This document shows, one piece after another, positions 21,094-31,400 of a stretch of DNA of 64,000 nt. A program made the translations under genes and the position numbers. Every line of letters starts with the position of its first letter. Positions within the stretch are counted from its first letter, which is position 1. The notes under the pieces were generated by a model, which was not told where the DNA came from, made no database searches, and worked only from the letters and a program-made list of their open reading frames with translations. The DNA is from Adiantum capillus-veneris (lineage: Eukaryota > Streptophyta > Polypodiopsida > Polypodiales > Pteridaceae). Location of the stretch: positions 2,963,497 to 3,027,496 of the forward strand of contig CM043964.1 of the NCBI GenBank assembly GCA_014529385.2, in the 5' to 3' direction.

Positions 21094-22716
21094 CGAGAGC
21101 CCTAATTAGGTGACCTTAGACTAATCCTACGAGGTGAGTCGTATAAACTACTTTGTATACTTTAGTTAGAAAAGATCTAGGAGTGGTGGACTCCGAAGGT
21201 CTCGAGAGATACTAGGAAGTGGGGTATTCCTGGGTCTTCCGCGTTGACAGTATTTTTAGTTTAGCTTAGATTAGATTGTTTTTGATGGTGTTTAAGTGGT
21301 TGTTGACATAAAAAGCATTTGCTACTCTTTGTGTGGTAGTAAATCTCTTTATATTTTCAATTGCAAAAAATCCATTTTATGATTAGAAGTAGCTTAGGTA
21401 GAGCCTGATTTGATCCTGATCTAGAGCTATCAATTGGTGTTCTATTCGCTTGATGTGTTTGATTGCATGTTAGATCACTGAAAAAAGTCGCTTTGGTAGT
21501 GAAATATGCAATAAACAAAGTTCAGAAAAATTTTCTGTGTAACTGATTGTTGCTGAGCACTTAAAAGAGCTATTGGAAGAGTTCTGTGCTGAAAAACTGG
21601 AAATCTGCAACTTTAGACATCATACGCGTATGGTGTCTTAGGACCTAAACAGAGACTAAAATTGAAATTTGACATTGCCAGAGTGTTTAGAAGGGGGGTT
21701 TTACCCTAAGATCAACTTAAAACAAGAGCATTAACACTCAAAGAAACCCAAAAAGACAAGTCGGAGTCCAAGAAACGCAAAGAATAGAAAATTTTGGATT
21801 CAGATCTTGTTTTTACATTCAAACCTGACAAAAACACTTGAAACTCAATTATAAACATTGGAGAAGGCTTAAAACCAAAAATAGTCAAAATCTGGGACAA
21901 AAGACATCATACGCGTATAATGTCTTTTGGCACTTCCACTGCTTATTTTTGAAATCTGACCTGACAAGATTGTTACAGGCACTGTAAGAAGCATAAATAT
22001 CAAGTTTGGACCCAAATTGATGAAAAAGACATCATACGCGTATGATGTCTTTGACCTAATTTTGGACATATTTTGATACTTTGCCAACACAGATCCATTG
22101 TAATAGCTATCTAGAGGCTATATTTCAAGTTTCATCCCATTTGGATAACAATTGACCCAAAAACAAGTCAAAAGCAGAAAAGTGCCAAGAAAAGCCTGAA
22201 CTAGCCATAACTTGCTCAAACAGAGTTCAAACTGAATTTTGTGAGTGAACAGAGTATAAAGGGGCCACTGAGAGTGAGCATAACCAAAATTGTCCAAATC
22301 TGTGAAAAAAGACATCATACGCGTATAATGTCTTTTTCAGCATAACTGCAACAAAATTCTCACTTGATGGAACAGAAGTTGTCCAACTGACACGATTAAA
22401 CAATTGACCAAGTATCAGTCAGATTGGATCAATTCTGACCACAAAAACTTGGGGAAAACAAATTGCCGAGACGGAAAAGTTACAGTCCTTTAGGGGAATT
22501 GATGAATTTGAGATCGGGCAGGAATCTCCGGAATAATCAACCAAAACAAGGGGAACCAGCAAGTGTCATATCAACCGAGGGAAGTGTAAACCAAAGTTGG
22601 GGGTGCAACCATTAGAGCCGATCTTTGAAGGAAGTGTCTCTGATACTTCTTCGGAGAGATCTTACGAGATTTTCACCGAAAACTTGGAACACTTGAACCT
22701 GAACAACAGAGAAAAT
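21094..22716 (+). other. Y 5' leader, noncoding, with four palindromes
   Basis: About 1.6 kb lies between the primer-binding site and the first good ATG. A splice-donor-like GAG/GTGAGT lies with GT at 21134-21135, about 40 bases after the primer-binding site. The four palindromes at 21615, 21902, 22027 and 22310 dominate the second half. No long frame is present before 22597. Confidence 0.75.
21615..22333. repeat. Leader palindrome array, four 24-bp copies
   Basis: Copies lie at 21615-21638, 21902-21925, 22027-22050 and 22310-22333. The unit is the half-site AGACATCATACG followed by its exact reverse complement. The copy at 22027 is perfect. The other three each have one change in the right half-site (TATGGTG or TATAATG). 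Start-to-start spacings are 287, 125 and 283. As RNA each could form a 9-bp stem with the self-complementary loop ACGCGU. Confidence 0.93.
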
Positions 22717-23208
22717 ATGGCAGCAGGATCATCAAACCCTTCCGCCACCATGAAGCTATTGTTCATAAAATACCAGTACGACAATGAGCAAGGTGCCAAG
22801 ATCTACAAAGATGGAATGGACCGCTATTGTGTAAAGATAGAAGAGAGACCTAGTGAGTTCAAGGACTTAGTGCCTGTGAGCTATAGCGGAGATAGATATC
22901 TAGATGACGAGGGTACCATGTACTTGGTAGTCCTAAACCCTAACATTGTGGACAAGTGGGGATTGATGGGCACCAAAGCCAAAATAGATGAAGAACTCGA
23001 GGAGAAAGCACCAATAATGAACTTCCCTAATGCGAGGTTAAGAAGAGAGAATGAAACTACAAGGATCAACACTGATAACATCTATGTGGGGCTATACAAA
23101 TATAATAATGGGGAGCAAGATCTCTATTATAGATGTGAAGAACCCTACACCGGAGAGTTGACAGACAAAAAAAGACTCTATGTCTTTACCTACACAGAGG
23201 GATCATAA
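22717..23208 (+). CDS. Y ORF1, 163 aa, possible gag N-terminus
   Basis: ATG at 22717 (MAAGSSNPSATMKLLF); the frame is also open upstream to a TTG at 22597. It ends with TAA at 23206-23208, directly followed in the same frame by the ATG of the next segment. Aromatic- and charge-rich segments such as YKDGMDRYCVKIEERP and LYKYNNGEQDLYYRCEEP give no family match that I know. It may be a separate small protein, as the ORF before gag in some large plant gypsy elements. Or it is the N-terminus of gag cut off by a CAA-to-TAA change; the same frame favours the second view. Confidence 0.6.
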   Translation: MAAGSSNPSATMKLLFIKYQYDNEQGAKIYKDGMDRYCVKIEERPSEFKDLVPVSYSGDRYLDDEGTMYLVVLNPNIVDKWGLMGTKAKIDEELEEKAPIMNFPNARLRRENETTRINTDNIYVGLYKYNNGEQDLYYRCEEPYTGELTDKKRLYVFTYTEGS

Positions 23209-26040
23209 ATGAAAATTGCCGCTTACGACAAGTATGGGAGGCAATACTCAACAATGGGCAAGAGAGAATTCGAAGGATATACATACTTTGGGGGACCACT
23301 ACATCAGTATTATGTTACTTCTAGCTCACATAGACCAGCACCAACAACAGGAGTGCAAAACTCAATGACAACAGGAGGACAAAGAACTCAGGTTGCTGAC
23401 TCTTTCAGTCAACCTTGGGACTCGAAGCTTGGACCAATGGGATCATTACATTCCAGAGAGTCAATGGAGACGAATCGAGGTAGTACAGTTCCAATCCCCA
23501 CCTATACCACGCCAGGTCCAAGGTTTGAAGCGGAACCATTGCATTTACCTCCTAGTAGTAGATTCAGGGCAGAGGAACCGACAAGGGTAACCCATGAAGT
23601 CCATGATGCTAGAGAAAGCTTTAGCCGAGACACAGGAGCAATGAGATTGGTAGCAGATCATAGACGTATGAGACCATCTCAAGTAGCCAAGTGTATGCCA
23701 AAGAAGTATGGTGGTTCAGGAGATCCGTATGCACATGTGTCACTCTTTAAGCAAGTCTTAAGAGCTGAGCAGGTAACAGATTTCCATACACAATACGAGG
23801 GATTTGGTCTTACTCTAGAAGGTACTGCATTGACATGGTTTCAACCAATGAACATTGGGGGATTCCATGACATCGACCATTTGCTAAGAGAGTTTGCTGA
23901 GGAATTCTCAAAACGAGGGATTAAGCACAATACGGTCTCACAAATATATGCTTTTAAACAGAGAGAACACGAAAAAGTGAAGGAAGCTTCACTTCGCTTC
24001 AAACAATACATTGAGAGATGTCCAGTACGTGAACGACCACAAGATGACAGACTATCTGTTCTCTTTATTGAGGGACTGAGGAACGACACTCTCAAGAAGG
24101 ACTTGCACTTGAAAGCCTGTACAAGTTTCGAGCAAGTAACGAGAGAGGCATTGTACTTAGTGGATAACTGTACGGTTTATGGAGAGGTGTCAGCGGATAC
24201 AGATTTTGCATCCAGTAGCTCCTCCTCTGTAGCGAGCGAGACTACCACTAAAAAGAATGTTCAAACAACAACCATGCCAAATGTAGAGCAAATGATAGAA
24301 GATGCTCTAAAAAGGATGGCACCATACCAAAAACCATTGTCGAAAACACTGAAATGGTGTGCTATTGAACAAAAATGGACAAATCATCCAACAGAGGAGT
24401 GTTATTACAACAAAGGGTATGTAAGGGAGCGCCAGTACGCACCTCCTGCTCAATTAGCACCACCTCAGATACATCCAGTACCTCGATACCCAACGGGAAA
24501 TGTACCAGGACCTATGGGGATAGAAAGACCGCAACCGGTATTGGGACAACAACCACCTTTACCAGGAGCAAGACCAGTGGGCATTAGATATGCACCAACC
24601 TTAGAGAATCAGGAAGAACAAGCCTTAGTGCCTGTTCAAGCCTATTATGAAGAATCTGGTGCACATATGTCTCCAACTATGTATTACCCACCAGAAGAAC
24701 CCAAACAACCAGAACCATGGGGCATGATTGGGAATGTTGGAATACCAATAATTACAAGTGCTTCTGATGAAGAGAGATACAATATGGACGCAAGAACCTT
24801 GATGTTCATAGCTCATGGAGGGTTAGCAGGACAGAGACCATCCTATCCACAAAGGACGAATCAAATGGGACCAAGACCAGCATTAAGACCCTGTTACAAG
24901 TGTGGAGGTGACCATCTGATGAATGTTTGCCCACATACGGAAATCATTCGAATTAACGCTTATTGCACTGAGTGTGGGGTTACTCACTTCATTGAGGATT
25001 GTTCAAAGAATCCAAACAAAATGCAGAAGACGACATTGAATATGTTAGAAACTATTCCTACCAGCAGTGGGTCTGAAAATGAAACTCTGATACCAACGCA
25101 AGTTGTTACTAGAGCTCAAGCTAAGGAAACCACTAGAGAACCTGAGAATGGAAAGTTAGCGACTGACGTAGTTAGTCAAGGACCGCGGAGTCAGAAAAAC
25201 ACATGGAAAGCTAGAAAAGCACGCATGAAGTTGAGAAAAGAACGTGAAGACGCTATTCTAGCTGAGGAACTAAAGCAAACTAAAGCTAGATTAGAAAAAC
25301 TTGAGAGTCAAAACGGGAAACGAGAGATGAGCCAAGAAAGAACGAAACAAAAGAGTATCAAAGAAATAACGAGCTTAAGCTCAGGGGGATCAGTGCTAGT
25401 CGACAAGGTACACGAACCATTGGACGCACTGATGAGAGCTTACAAAGCTAGGTTAAAGAACAACCAAACACAAGAACAGAGGTGGATGACATACCCAAAC
25501 GCAGAATTAGAAAAGCAGAGACTTGAAATGTGCCAGAGAATGATCGAGACTGCACAAGCCTTATTAGAACCACCAAAAGAAACAATGAATTGTGGGAAGG
25601 AAAACCCAATTCAGCAAGAGACTATCGTTTCACGGGTAGCTGAAAAGACTCCCAGTGCACAAAAGCCTGAAAATACACAAAAGGATGACCGCATAGTATT
25701 GAACACAACCGATCAGGAGATAGAGAGTTTTCATCCAGTCATACAGAGGATTTACGGAAAAGATGAAGATTACAAAGAATTTTGGAAACAAGTGAGAGAG
25801 GCAAACTTTGCAAACGAGCTAAGTTGCCAAGCTAATCAGACAAATTGGAAAAAGGACATCAGGAATCCTCCCATAGTGGAATTTGAGGCAGGATCTCAAG
25901 TAGACTTGGATCTGCAATCTTACTGGGGAGATGGGGGCTCTGTTAGAACAATGGAGAGCAAACCTCATTCACTGAAAACCTTACCTTCATACTTAGGAGA
26001 GTATGAAGCAAAATCCGAGATTAGAGCACTTCTCTCATGA
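23209..26040 (+). CDS. Y gag
   Basis: This 943-codon segment encodes the structural protein that packages element RNA. The gag core lies at about residues 150-325, with KYGGSGDPYAHVSLFKQVL, LEGTALTWFQPM, and FAEEFSKRG to LFIEGLRNDTLKKDL. This fits the Retrotrans_gag fold. A CX8HX4C motif (CAIEQKWTNHPTEEC) is followed by a Pro/Gln-rich linker. Two knuckles CYKCGGDHLMNVC (24892-24930) and CTECGVTHFIEDC (24964-25002) share the CX2CX3HX4C spacing seen in F. A long Lys/Glu-rich coiled-coil-like stretch (about 25190-25360) follows. TGA at 26038-26040 separates it from protease in the same frame, so expression of pol could need readthrough or the stop may be decay. Confidence 0.82.
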   Translation: MKIAAYDKYGRQYSTMGKREFEGYTYFGGPLHQYYVTSSSHRPAPTTGVQNSMTTGGQRTQVADSFSQPWDSKLGPMGSLHSRESMETNRGSTVPIPTYTTPGPRFEAEPLHLPPSSRFRAEEPTRVTHEVHDARESFSRDTGAMRLVADHRRMRPSQVAKCMPKKYGGSGDPYAHVSLFKQVLRAEQVTDFHTQYEGFGLTLEGTALTWFQPMNIGGFHDIDHLLREFAEEFSKRGIKHNTVSQIYAFKQREHEKVKEASLRFKQYIERCPVRERPQDDRLSVLFIEGLRNDTLKKDLHLKACTSFEQVTREALYLVDNCTVYGEVSADTDFASSSSSSVASETTTKKNVQTTTMPNVEQMIEDALKRMAPYQKPLSKTLKWCAIEQKWTNHPTEECYYNKGYVRERQYAPPAQLAPPQIHPVPRYPTGNVPGPMGIERPQPVLGQQPPLPGARPVGIRYAPTLENQEEQALVPVQAYYEESGAHMSPTMYYPPEEPKQPEPWGMIGNVGIPIITSASDEERYNMDARTLMFIAHGGLAGQRPSYPQRTNQMGPRPALRPCYKCGGDHLMNVCPHTEIIRINAYCTECGVTHFIEDCSKNPNKMQKTTLNMLETIPTSSGSENETLIPTQVVTRAQAKETTREPENGKLATDVVSQGPRSQKNTWKARKARMKLRKEREDAILAEELKQTKARLEKLESQNGKREMSQERTKQKSIKEITSLSSGGSVLVDKVHEPLDALMRAYKARLKNNQTQEQRWMTYPNAELEKQRLEMCQRMIETAQALLEPPKETMNCGKENPIQQETIVSRVAEKTPSAQKPENTQKDDRIVLNTTDQEIESFHPVIQRIYGKDEDYKEFWKQVREANFANELSCQANQTNWKKDIRNPPIVEFEAGSQVDLDLQSYWGDGGSVRTMESKPHSLKTLPSYLGEYEAKSEIRALLS

Positions 26041-28479
26041 AAAATCTCATCAGAAAAAGTCATGGACTCGCAAGGATTGATAGAGATTTTGTCAACACCA
26101 GTGACATGCACTATCACTCTAGCTGAGCTTTTGAGGCTAAGACCAAATATGTGGACCACTGTAGGAAAATGCTTGGAGAAATTCGGGATAAAAGATCCAA
26201 CATCGAGATTGCAAGAGAGCATAGAGGAGCTGAGCAAGCCCCAAAAGAACGCTAAGCCTGTACCCTTAAACAAGGTCGGAGAGTATTGCGAAGGTGAAGA
26301 GGGGAATACAACCTTACCAGTTGAATTCCAAGGAGTGAAGACGATGGCAATACTAGACAGCGGAGCAGGGGTAGCCATTGCTACAAAAGAAATTTGGAAA
26401 AAATGGGGGAAACCAGCAATAAGGAAGACTAGGTTGAAACTCCAATTAGCAGATGGACACATGGAGAAACCTATGGGGTTATTAGAGAAAGTTGTAGTGA
26501 CTTCTTGCGGCATTGAATACGAACATACTTTTGCTATTGTCGATTTTGCCAAGGAGAATAACTATGATATCATATTGGGAAGACCATTCATGAGACAGTT
26601 GAAAATGGTCCAAGATTGGGGCTACGATCACATATACCTGAGAAATATGGAAACCACTACACGTGTGAATCTGAAAGACCATAGCTACAAAGAGGTGAAC
26701 CGAACACCGGTAGAGGAGTTTGATTCAGCTACTTTGGCGGGATCCGAATTTCCAGCTTGGTTAGGTAAACCCAAGGAGTTATGGATGTGTGGATCTTCGA
26801 AATGTGGAAGTCTGAAACGAGAAGAATGTGTTTTAGAAAGGGCTATCGAAGACGAAACTTATGTAAGAGAACCCTTTCCAAAGGATACGTTTGAACCATT
26901 AGAATGGACACACATTCTAGCAACCCTAGATGTTTGCGCAATTCCGGATGGTCCCACAACGAAATTTTGCGACAAGGACGGGTACGACGTGGTTCCGTAT
27001 TTCATGTTGAGAACTGTGCTCGAAAAAGAAACTGAAAAGAACGATACACTGGAAAAGGAAGATGAAGAAGAGGTGATTCACGACATTCCCAATCATCCAG
27101 AATGGGGAAATGAAGCAGACAACGAGTCAACGGACAATTCAAACGGAAACGAAGAAACTATAACGGATGTCCGATTTTATGATTTTCCGAACCAAACTAA
27201 ACAACGCCAGAAACACGGTAGAGCAAAGAAAAAAACAAAAGGGGTTAGAACCAATCCGATGCCTAGAATAAGAGGAAAAAATCAATTCCTAATGCTAGTA
27301 AAGGTTGAAGATTGTGTTAAAGATAAGATTTCTGGAAGAATGAGAGGCAGTGATCAAAAGAGCTTACGAAAAAACAAAAGAGGCTCAAGAAATCAAGTTC
27401 AAAAGAATGGAACGAAAACTGAAACAGAAAAATCAGAAAAGAACAAGCGCAACAGAGAATACACGGAGTCCAAGTTAGAACGTAGAAACAAGTACCGAGA
27501 GCTCAAGAAAACTCTGAAGGAAGTTTGGACGACAGAAATTGAGAGTGGAGAGGACGAAAACGTCAAAATCAAGGAAAACATGGATGTTCCCTCTCACTAT
27601 AGGAAATTCACAATAGAGGATAGGAAGGTGATATTAACCCCACCTATTCGAGAGAGGAAGGAGAACGAATCTTATGACGGACCGGAGGATGCAAAAAAAG
27701 TTGATTTAGCAGCTCCAGGTGAGACGCCTAGACCGGTGTACATAGCCACAGATTTGTCTCCAAGCGAGGAAGAGAGACTTTTGAGTCTTCTCAGAGAGTA
27801 CAGGGATGTGTTTGCATGGTCTTATAAGGACTTAAAGGGAGTTGACCCATTGATATGCCAACACTCAATCCCACTGAAACAAGACACAAAGCCTAGCAGA
27901 CAGAGACCATACACATATAATGATACTTTTGCTAAGCGAATCAAGGAAGAGATAGATAAGCTAATGGAAGCTGAATTCATATACGAGATTGAACACACTG
28001 ATTGGGTATCTCCTATTGTGGTAGTACCTAAGAAGAACGGAAAACTCCGAGTGTGTGTCAACTTAAAGAAAGTGAATGCTGCAACAATCAGGGACAATTA
28101 TCCCCTGCCGATAACTGATCATGTTCTAGAGCGTGTATCAGGGAAAACAGCATATTCCTTTCTTGATGGTTTTTCAGGATATAACCAGCTAGCCATAGCA
28201 CTGGAAGATCAACATAAAACAGCTTTTGCAACGGAGTGGGGAATTTATGCTTATCGGGTTATGCCTTTTGGTCTAACCAATGCTCCTGCAACCTTCCAGA
28301 GGCTGATGACGCATGCTTTCAAAGAATACTTAAGGCTGTTTTTAGAAATCTACATGGATGACTTATGTGTACATTCTCTTCTGAGAGATGAGCATCTAGA
28401 ACACCTAAGAAAAGTATTTGAGAAATGTAGGACATATCGCATTTGTCTCAATCCTGAGAAATGTGTGTTTATGGTCTGA
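26041..28479 (+). CDS. Y first protease and reverse transcriptase
   Basis: This is in frame with gag; an ATG lies at 26062. Protease: MAILDSGAGVAIATKEIW, with Asp codon at 26356 and intact D-S-G, and IILGRPFMRQLKMVQDW. A Lys/Glu-rich linker (about 27000-27600) follows. Reverse transcriptase: DWVSPIVVVPKKNGKLRVC, SFLDGFSGYNQ, VMPFGLTNAPATFQRL and the catalytic YMDD (28351-28362). The segment ends at TGA 28477-28479 inside the thumb, where related copies encode a residue before HG or QG. Since CGA-to-TGA is one transition, this is probably an inactivating mutation. Catalytic residues of both domains look intact. Confidence 0.87.
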   Translation, partial: KISSEKVMDSQGLIEILSTPVTCTITLAELLRLRPNMWTTVGKCLEKFGIKDPTSRLQESIEELSKPQKNAKPVPLNKVGEYCEGEEGNTTLPVEFQGVKTMAILDSGAGVAIATKEIWKKWGKPAIRKTRLKLQLADGHMEKPMGLLEKVVVTSCGIEYEHTFAIVDFAKENNYDIILGRPFMRQLKMVQDWGYDHIYLRNMETTTRVNLKDHSYKEVNRTPVEEFDSATLAGSEFPAWLGKPKELWMCGSSKCGSLKREECVLERAIEDETYVREPFPKDTFEPLEWTHILATLDVCAIPDGPTTKFCDKDGYDVVPYFMLRTVLEKETEKNDTLEKEDEEEVIHDIPNHPEWGNEADNESTDNSNGNEETITDVRFYDFPNQTKQRQKHGRAKKKTKGVRTNPMPRIRGKNQFLMLVKVEDCVKDKISGRMRGSDQKSLRKNKRGSRNQVQKNGTKTETEKSEKNKRNREYTESKLERRNKYRELKKTLKEVWTTEIESGEDENVKIKENMDVPSHYRKFTIEDRKVILTPPIRERKENESYDGPEDAKKVDLAAPGETPRPVYIATDLSPSEEERLLSLLREYRDVFAWSYKDLKGVDPLICQHSIPLKQDTKPSRQRPYTYNDTFAKRIKEEIDKLMEAEFIYEIEHTDWVSPIVVVPKKNGKLRVCVNLKKVNAATIRDNYPLPITDHVLERVSGKTAYSFLDGFSGYNQLAIALEDQHKTAFATEWGIYAYRVMPFGLTNAPATFQRLMTHAFKEYLRLFLEIYMDDLCVHSLLRDEHLEHLRKVFEKCRTYRICLNPEKCVFMV

Positions 28480-31400
28480 CAGGGCAGAATTCTGGGACAT
28501 ATTGTCTCACAAAACGGAATATCCACGGATTTAGAGAAGATAAAAGTTATAGTGGATATGCCTAGACCAACCAATGCAAAACAAGTACAGAGCTTTATGG
28601 GACATTGCGGATATTATAGACGATTCATTTACATGTACGCTATAATAGGCCAACCACTTTACAGGCTAATAGTGAACTTTGAATGGACAGAGGAGTGTGA
28701 GGAATCATTCAAGAAATTGAAAGAGGCACTCATTACTGCTCCAGTCTTGAAATCACCAGATTGGGAGAAGATATTCCATGTGCACATAGATGCTTCGGCA
28801 TATGCAATAGGATGCATTCTGGCTCAGCCAGAAGAAGGAAACATGGATTTTCCTATCTGTTACGCCAGTCGACAGCTCAACCATGCAGAGAAGAATTACA
28901 CCACAACAGAGCGAGAAGGATTAGAAATGATCTATGCTGTGAAGAAATTTCGGCATTATCTTCTAGCCAACAAGTTTGTGTTTTTTACGGATCACCAAGC
29001 CTTGCTCTACCTAGTGAATAAACCATGCAATACCGGGAGAATAGTGAGATGGTTCATTATCTTACTGGAATTCGACTTCACGGTAGTAGTAAAGAAAGGA
29101 AAAACACATCTTAGAGCTGATCATCTTTCGCGATTGACGAATGGAGAAGACCCTATAGGAGTAGATGACGACATGCCAGACGCGTACTTGTTCAACATAG
29201 AAATGATACCTAAGTGGTCTCAAAATGTCGTTAACCTATTAACCTATGGAGGAGAGTTCGATAGAAGAGAATACAACCTGAAACATATTGCTATTCAGCA
29301 ATCCAAGAATCTTCAATTGATTGCAGGAAGGTTGTATCAATTGGGAAATGATCATGTTTTACGACTATGCATCAATCCTGAGGAATATAATATATATCTG
29401 TGCGAAGCACATGTTCAGGAATGTGCATTTCATTGTTCAAGAAGGAACACATATAGGAATTTGTTACAATTGGGAGTCTATTGGCCAGGAATGAAAGAAA
29501 GCGTACATGAATATGTCACAGTATGTATTGTATGTTCATCAAAACCGCCAGCCGAGTATTCAACATTATATCAGATAATGATCGCTCCAGAATGGAGTCA
29601 GTATATTGTTGAATATCTCACAAATAGAACTTTCCCAGAAGGAACGTCAAAAGCTCGTCAGAAATCTGTAGAGACAGAAGCTAGAGATTACGCTTTAATA
29701 GGAGATCAACTCTATAAGAGAGGTAAAGACAACCAGCTTAGGATTTGCGCATCAGAGTCTGAGTATGTGATAATCCTGGAGCAAGCTCATGGAGGAGTAG
29801 GTGGAGGCCATTTCTCAAGTGATAAGACAGCAAAACTTGTCTTAGCCGCAGGAATATGGTGGCCAACATTGCATATGGACACTGAGGAATATGTTAAACG
29901 GTGTGATGACTGTCAGCGGACCAAAGTACCACTTAAAAGAGATGATATGCCGCTTAGACCAATGATGGGGGCAAGGGCTTTTGCAAAATGGGGGATTGAT
30001 TATGTCGGACCCATTTCACCTCCTGCATATAAGACTCATGCACAATACATCATTGTGGCTACAGACTATCTAACAAAGTGGGTCGAAGCAAAGGCAACTC
30101 AAAAAGCAGATGCCAGGACCACGGCACAATTTCTATATGAATACGTCTTTGTACGATATGGATTGCCAATAGAAATTGTGAGTGATCGAGGCACACATTT
30201 CATAAATGAAGTGATAGAGATCCTTCTAGATGAACTCATGGTAATCCATAGGAAATCATCCCCGTATCATCCACAAGCAAACGGACAAGCTGAAGCAACA
30301 AACAAAACCATATGCACGGTCCTTACGAAGATTGTATCTGAGTCGAGAACTGACTGGGACCAGAAGTTGCATTCAACATTATGGGCATATAGGGTAGCAT
30401 ATAAAACATCAATAGGAACGACCCCATATAACATGGTTTTTGGGCTAAATGCTATCTTACCAATAGAATTCTTGATTTCAACCTTAAGGGTGGCTAAGGA
30501 TCTAGAGTGGACAGGGCACGAGCTCTCTGATAGATTAGATGACCTGGAAAAGCTAGATGAGCTTCGCCTAAAAGCAGTAGCTTCCATCTACGCTCAAAAA
30601 AGGCGACAAAAGGAATTTTTTGATAAGCATGTGCGGACTAAAGAGTTGAAAGTTGGGGACTATGTCCTAGTTTACACTCTGAAACAGCATGCTAAAAAGC
30701 TTAAAAAGCGAGGGATGGGACCTCTGGTGATTAAAGATCTATCACCAAGTGGAGCCGTCAAGCTTGCTACATTAGACGGAGAAGAAATGCCCAATTGGAT
30801 TAGTGGATGCAGAGTGAAAAAGTATCTGTTGCCGCTAACACAAGACATGCTTCTCAAAATACATAAAGAAAAGCTGCGTGTCCAGAAAAAGAAAAAGATT
30901 GAGGAGGAAGCGCAAGCCGAGGCGAAGGAAAGAATGGAGAAAAGAAGACTACTGCATCAGAAACAGCGCAATGAAGGAGCAATACGAATAAACGCAGTCA
31001 GTATAACAGAAATGGATAATGACAAAGAAGAACCCATCATTGAATGCAAAGTAGGAACCAACCAAATCAAAGCCAGAGCACTATTGGATTCAGGAGCTCA
31101 AGCTAACCTACTTTCACTCAGTTTGTATAGACAATTGACAAATGACACTAAACTACAAACTACCAAGCAAGAGTTAAAGAGTTACTCTGAGAATTCAATC
31201 AAAACTGTCGGATGCACAGTTTTACATATACAGATTAACCAATATGTGTATCCTCATATGTTTTACGTGGTTGAAGACCAAGCTACACAACATCCATTAT
31301 TGCTAGGACAACCATGGCAGAAGCAATACAATGCAATGATTGACTGGAGTTCTAAATCAGTGCTTATCAAATACGAAGGTGAAAGTCAATCAGTTAAGTT

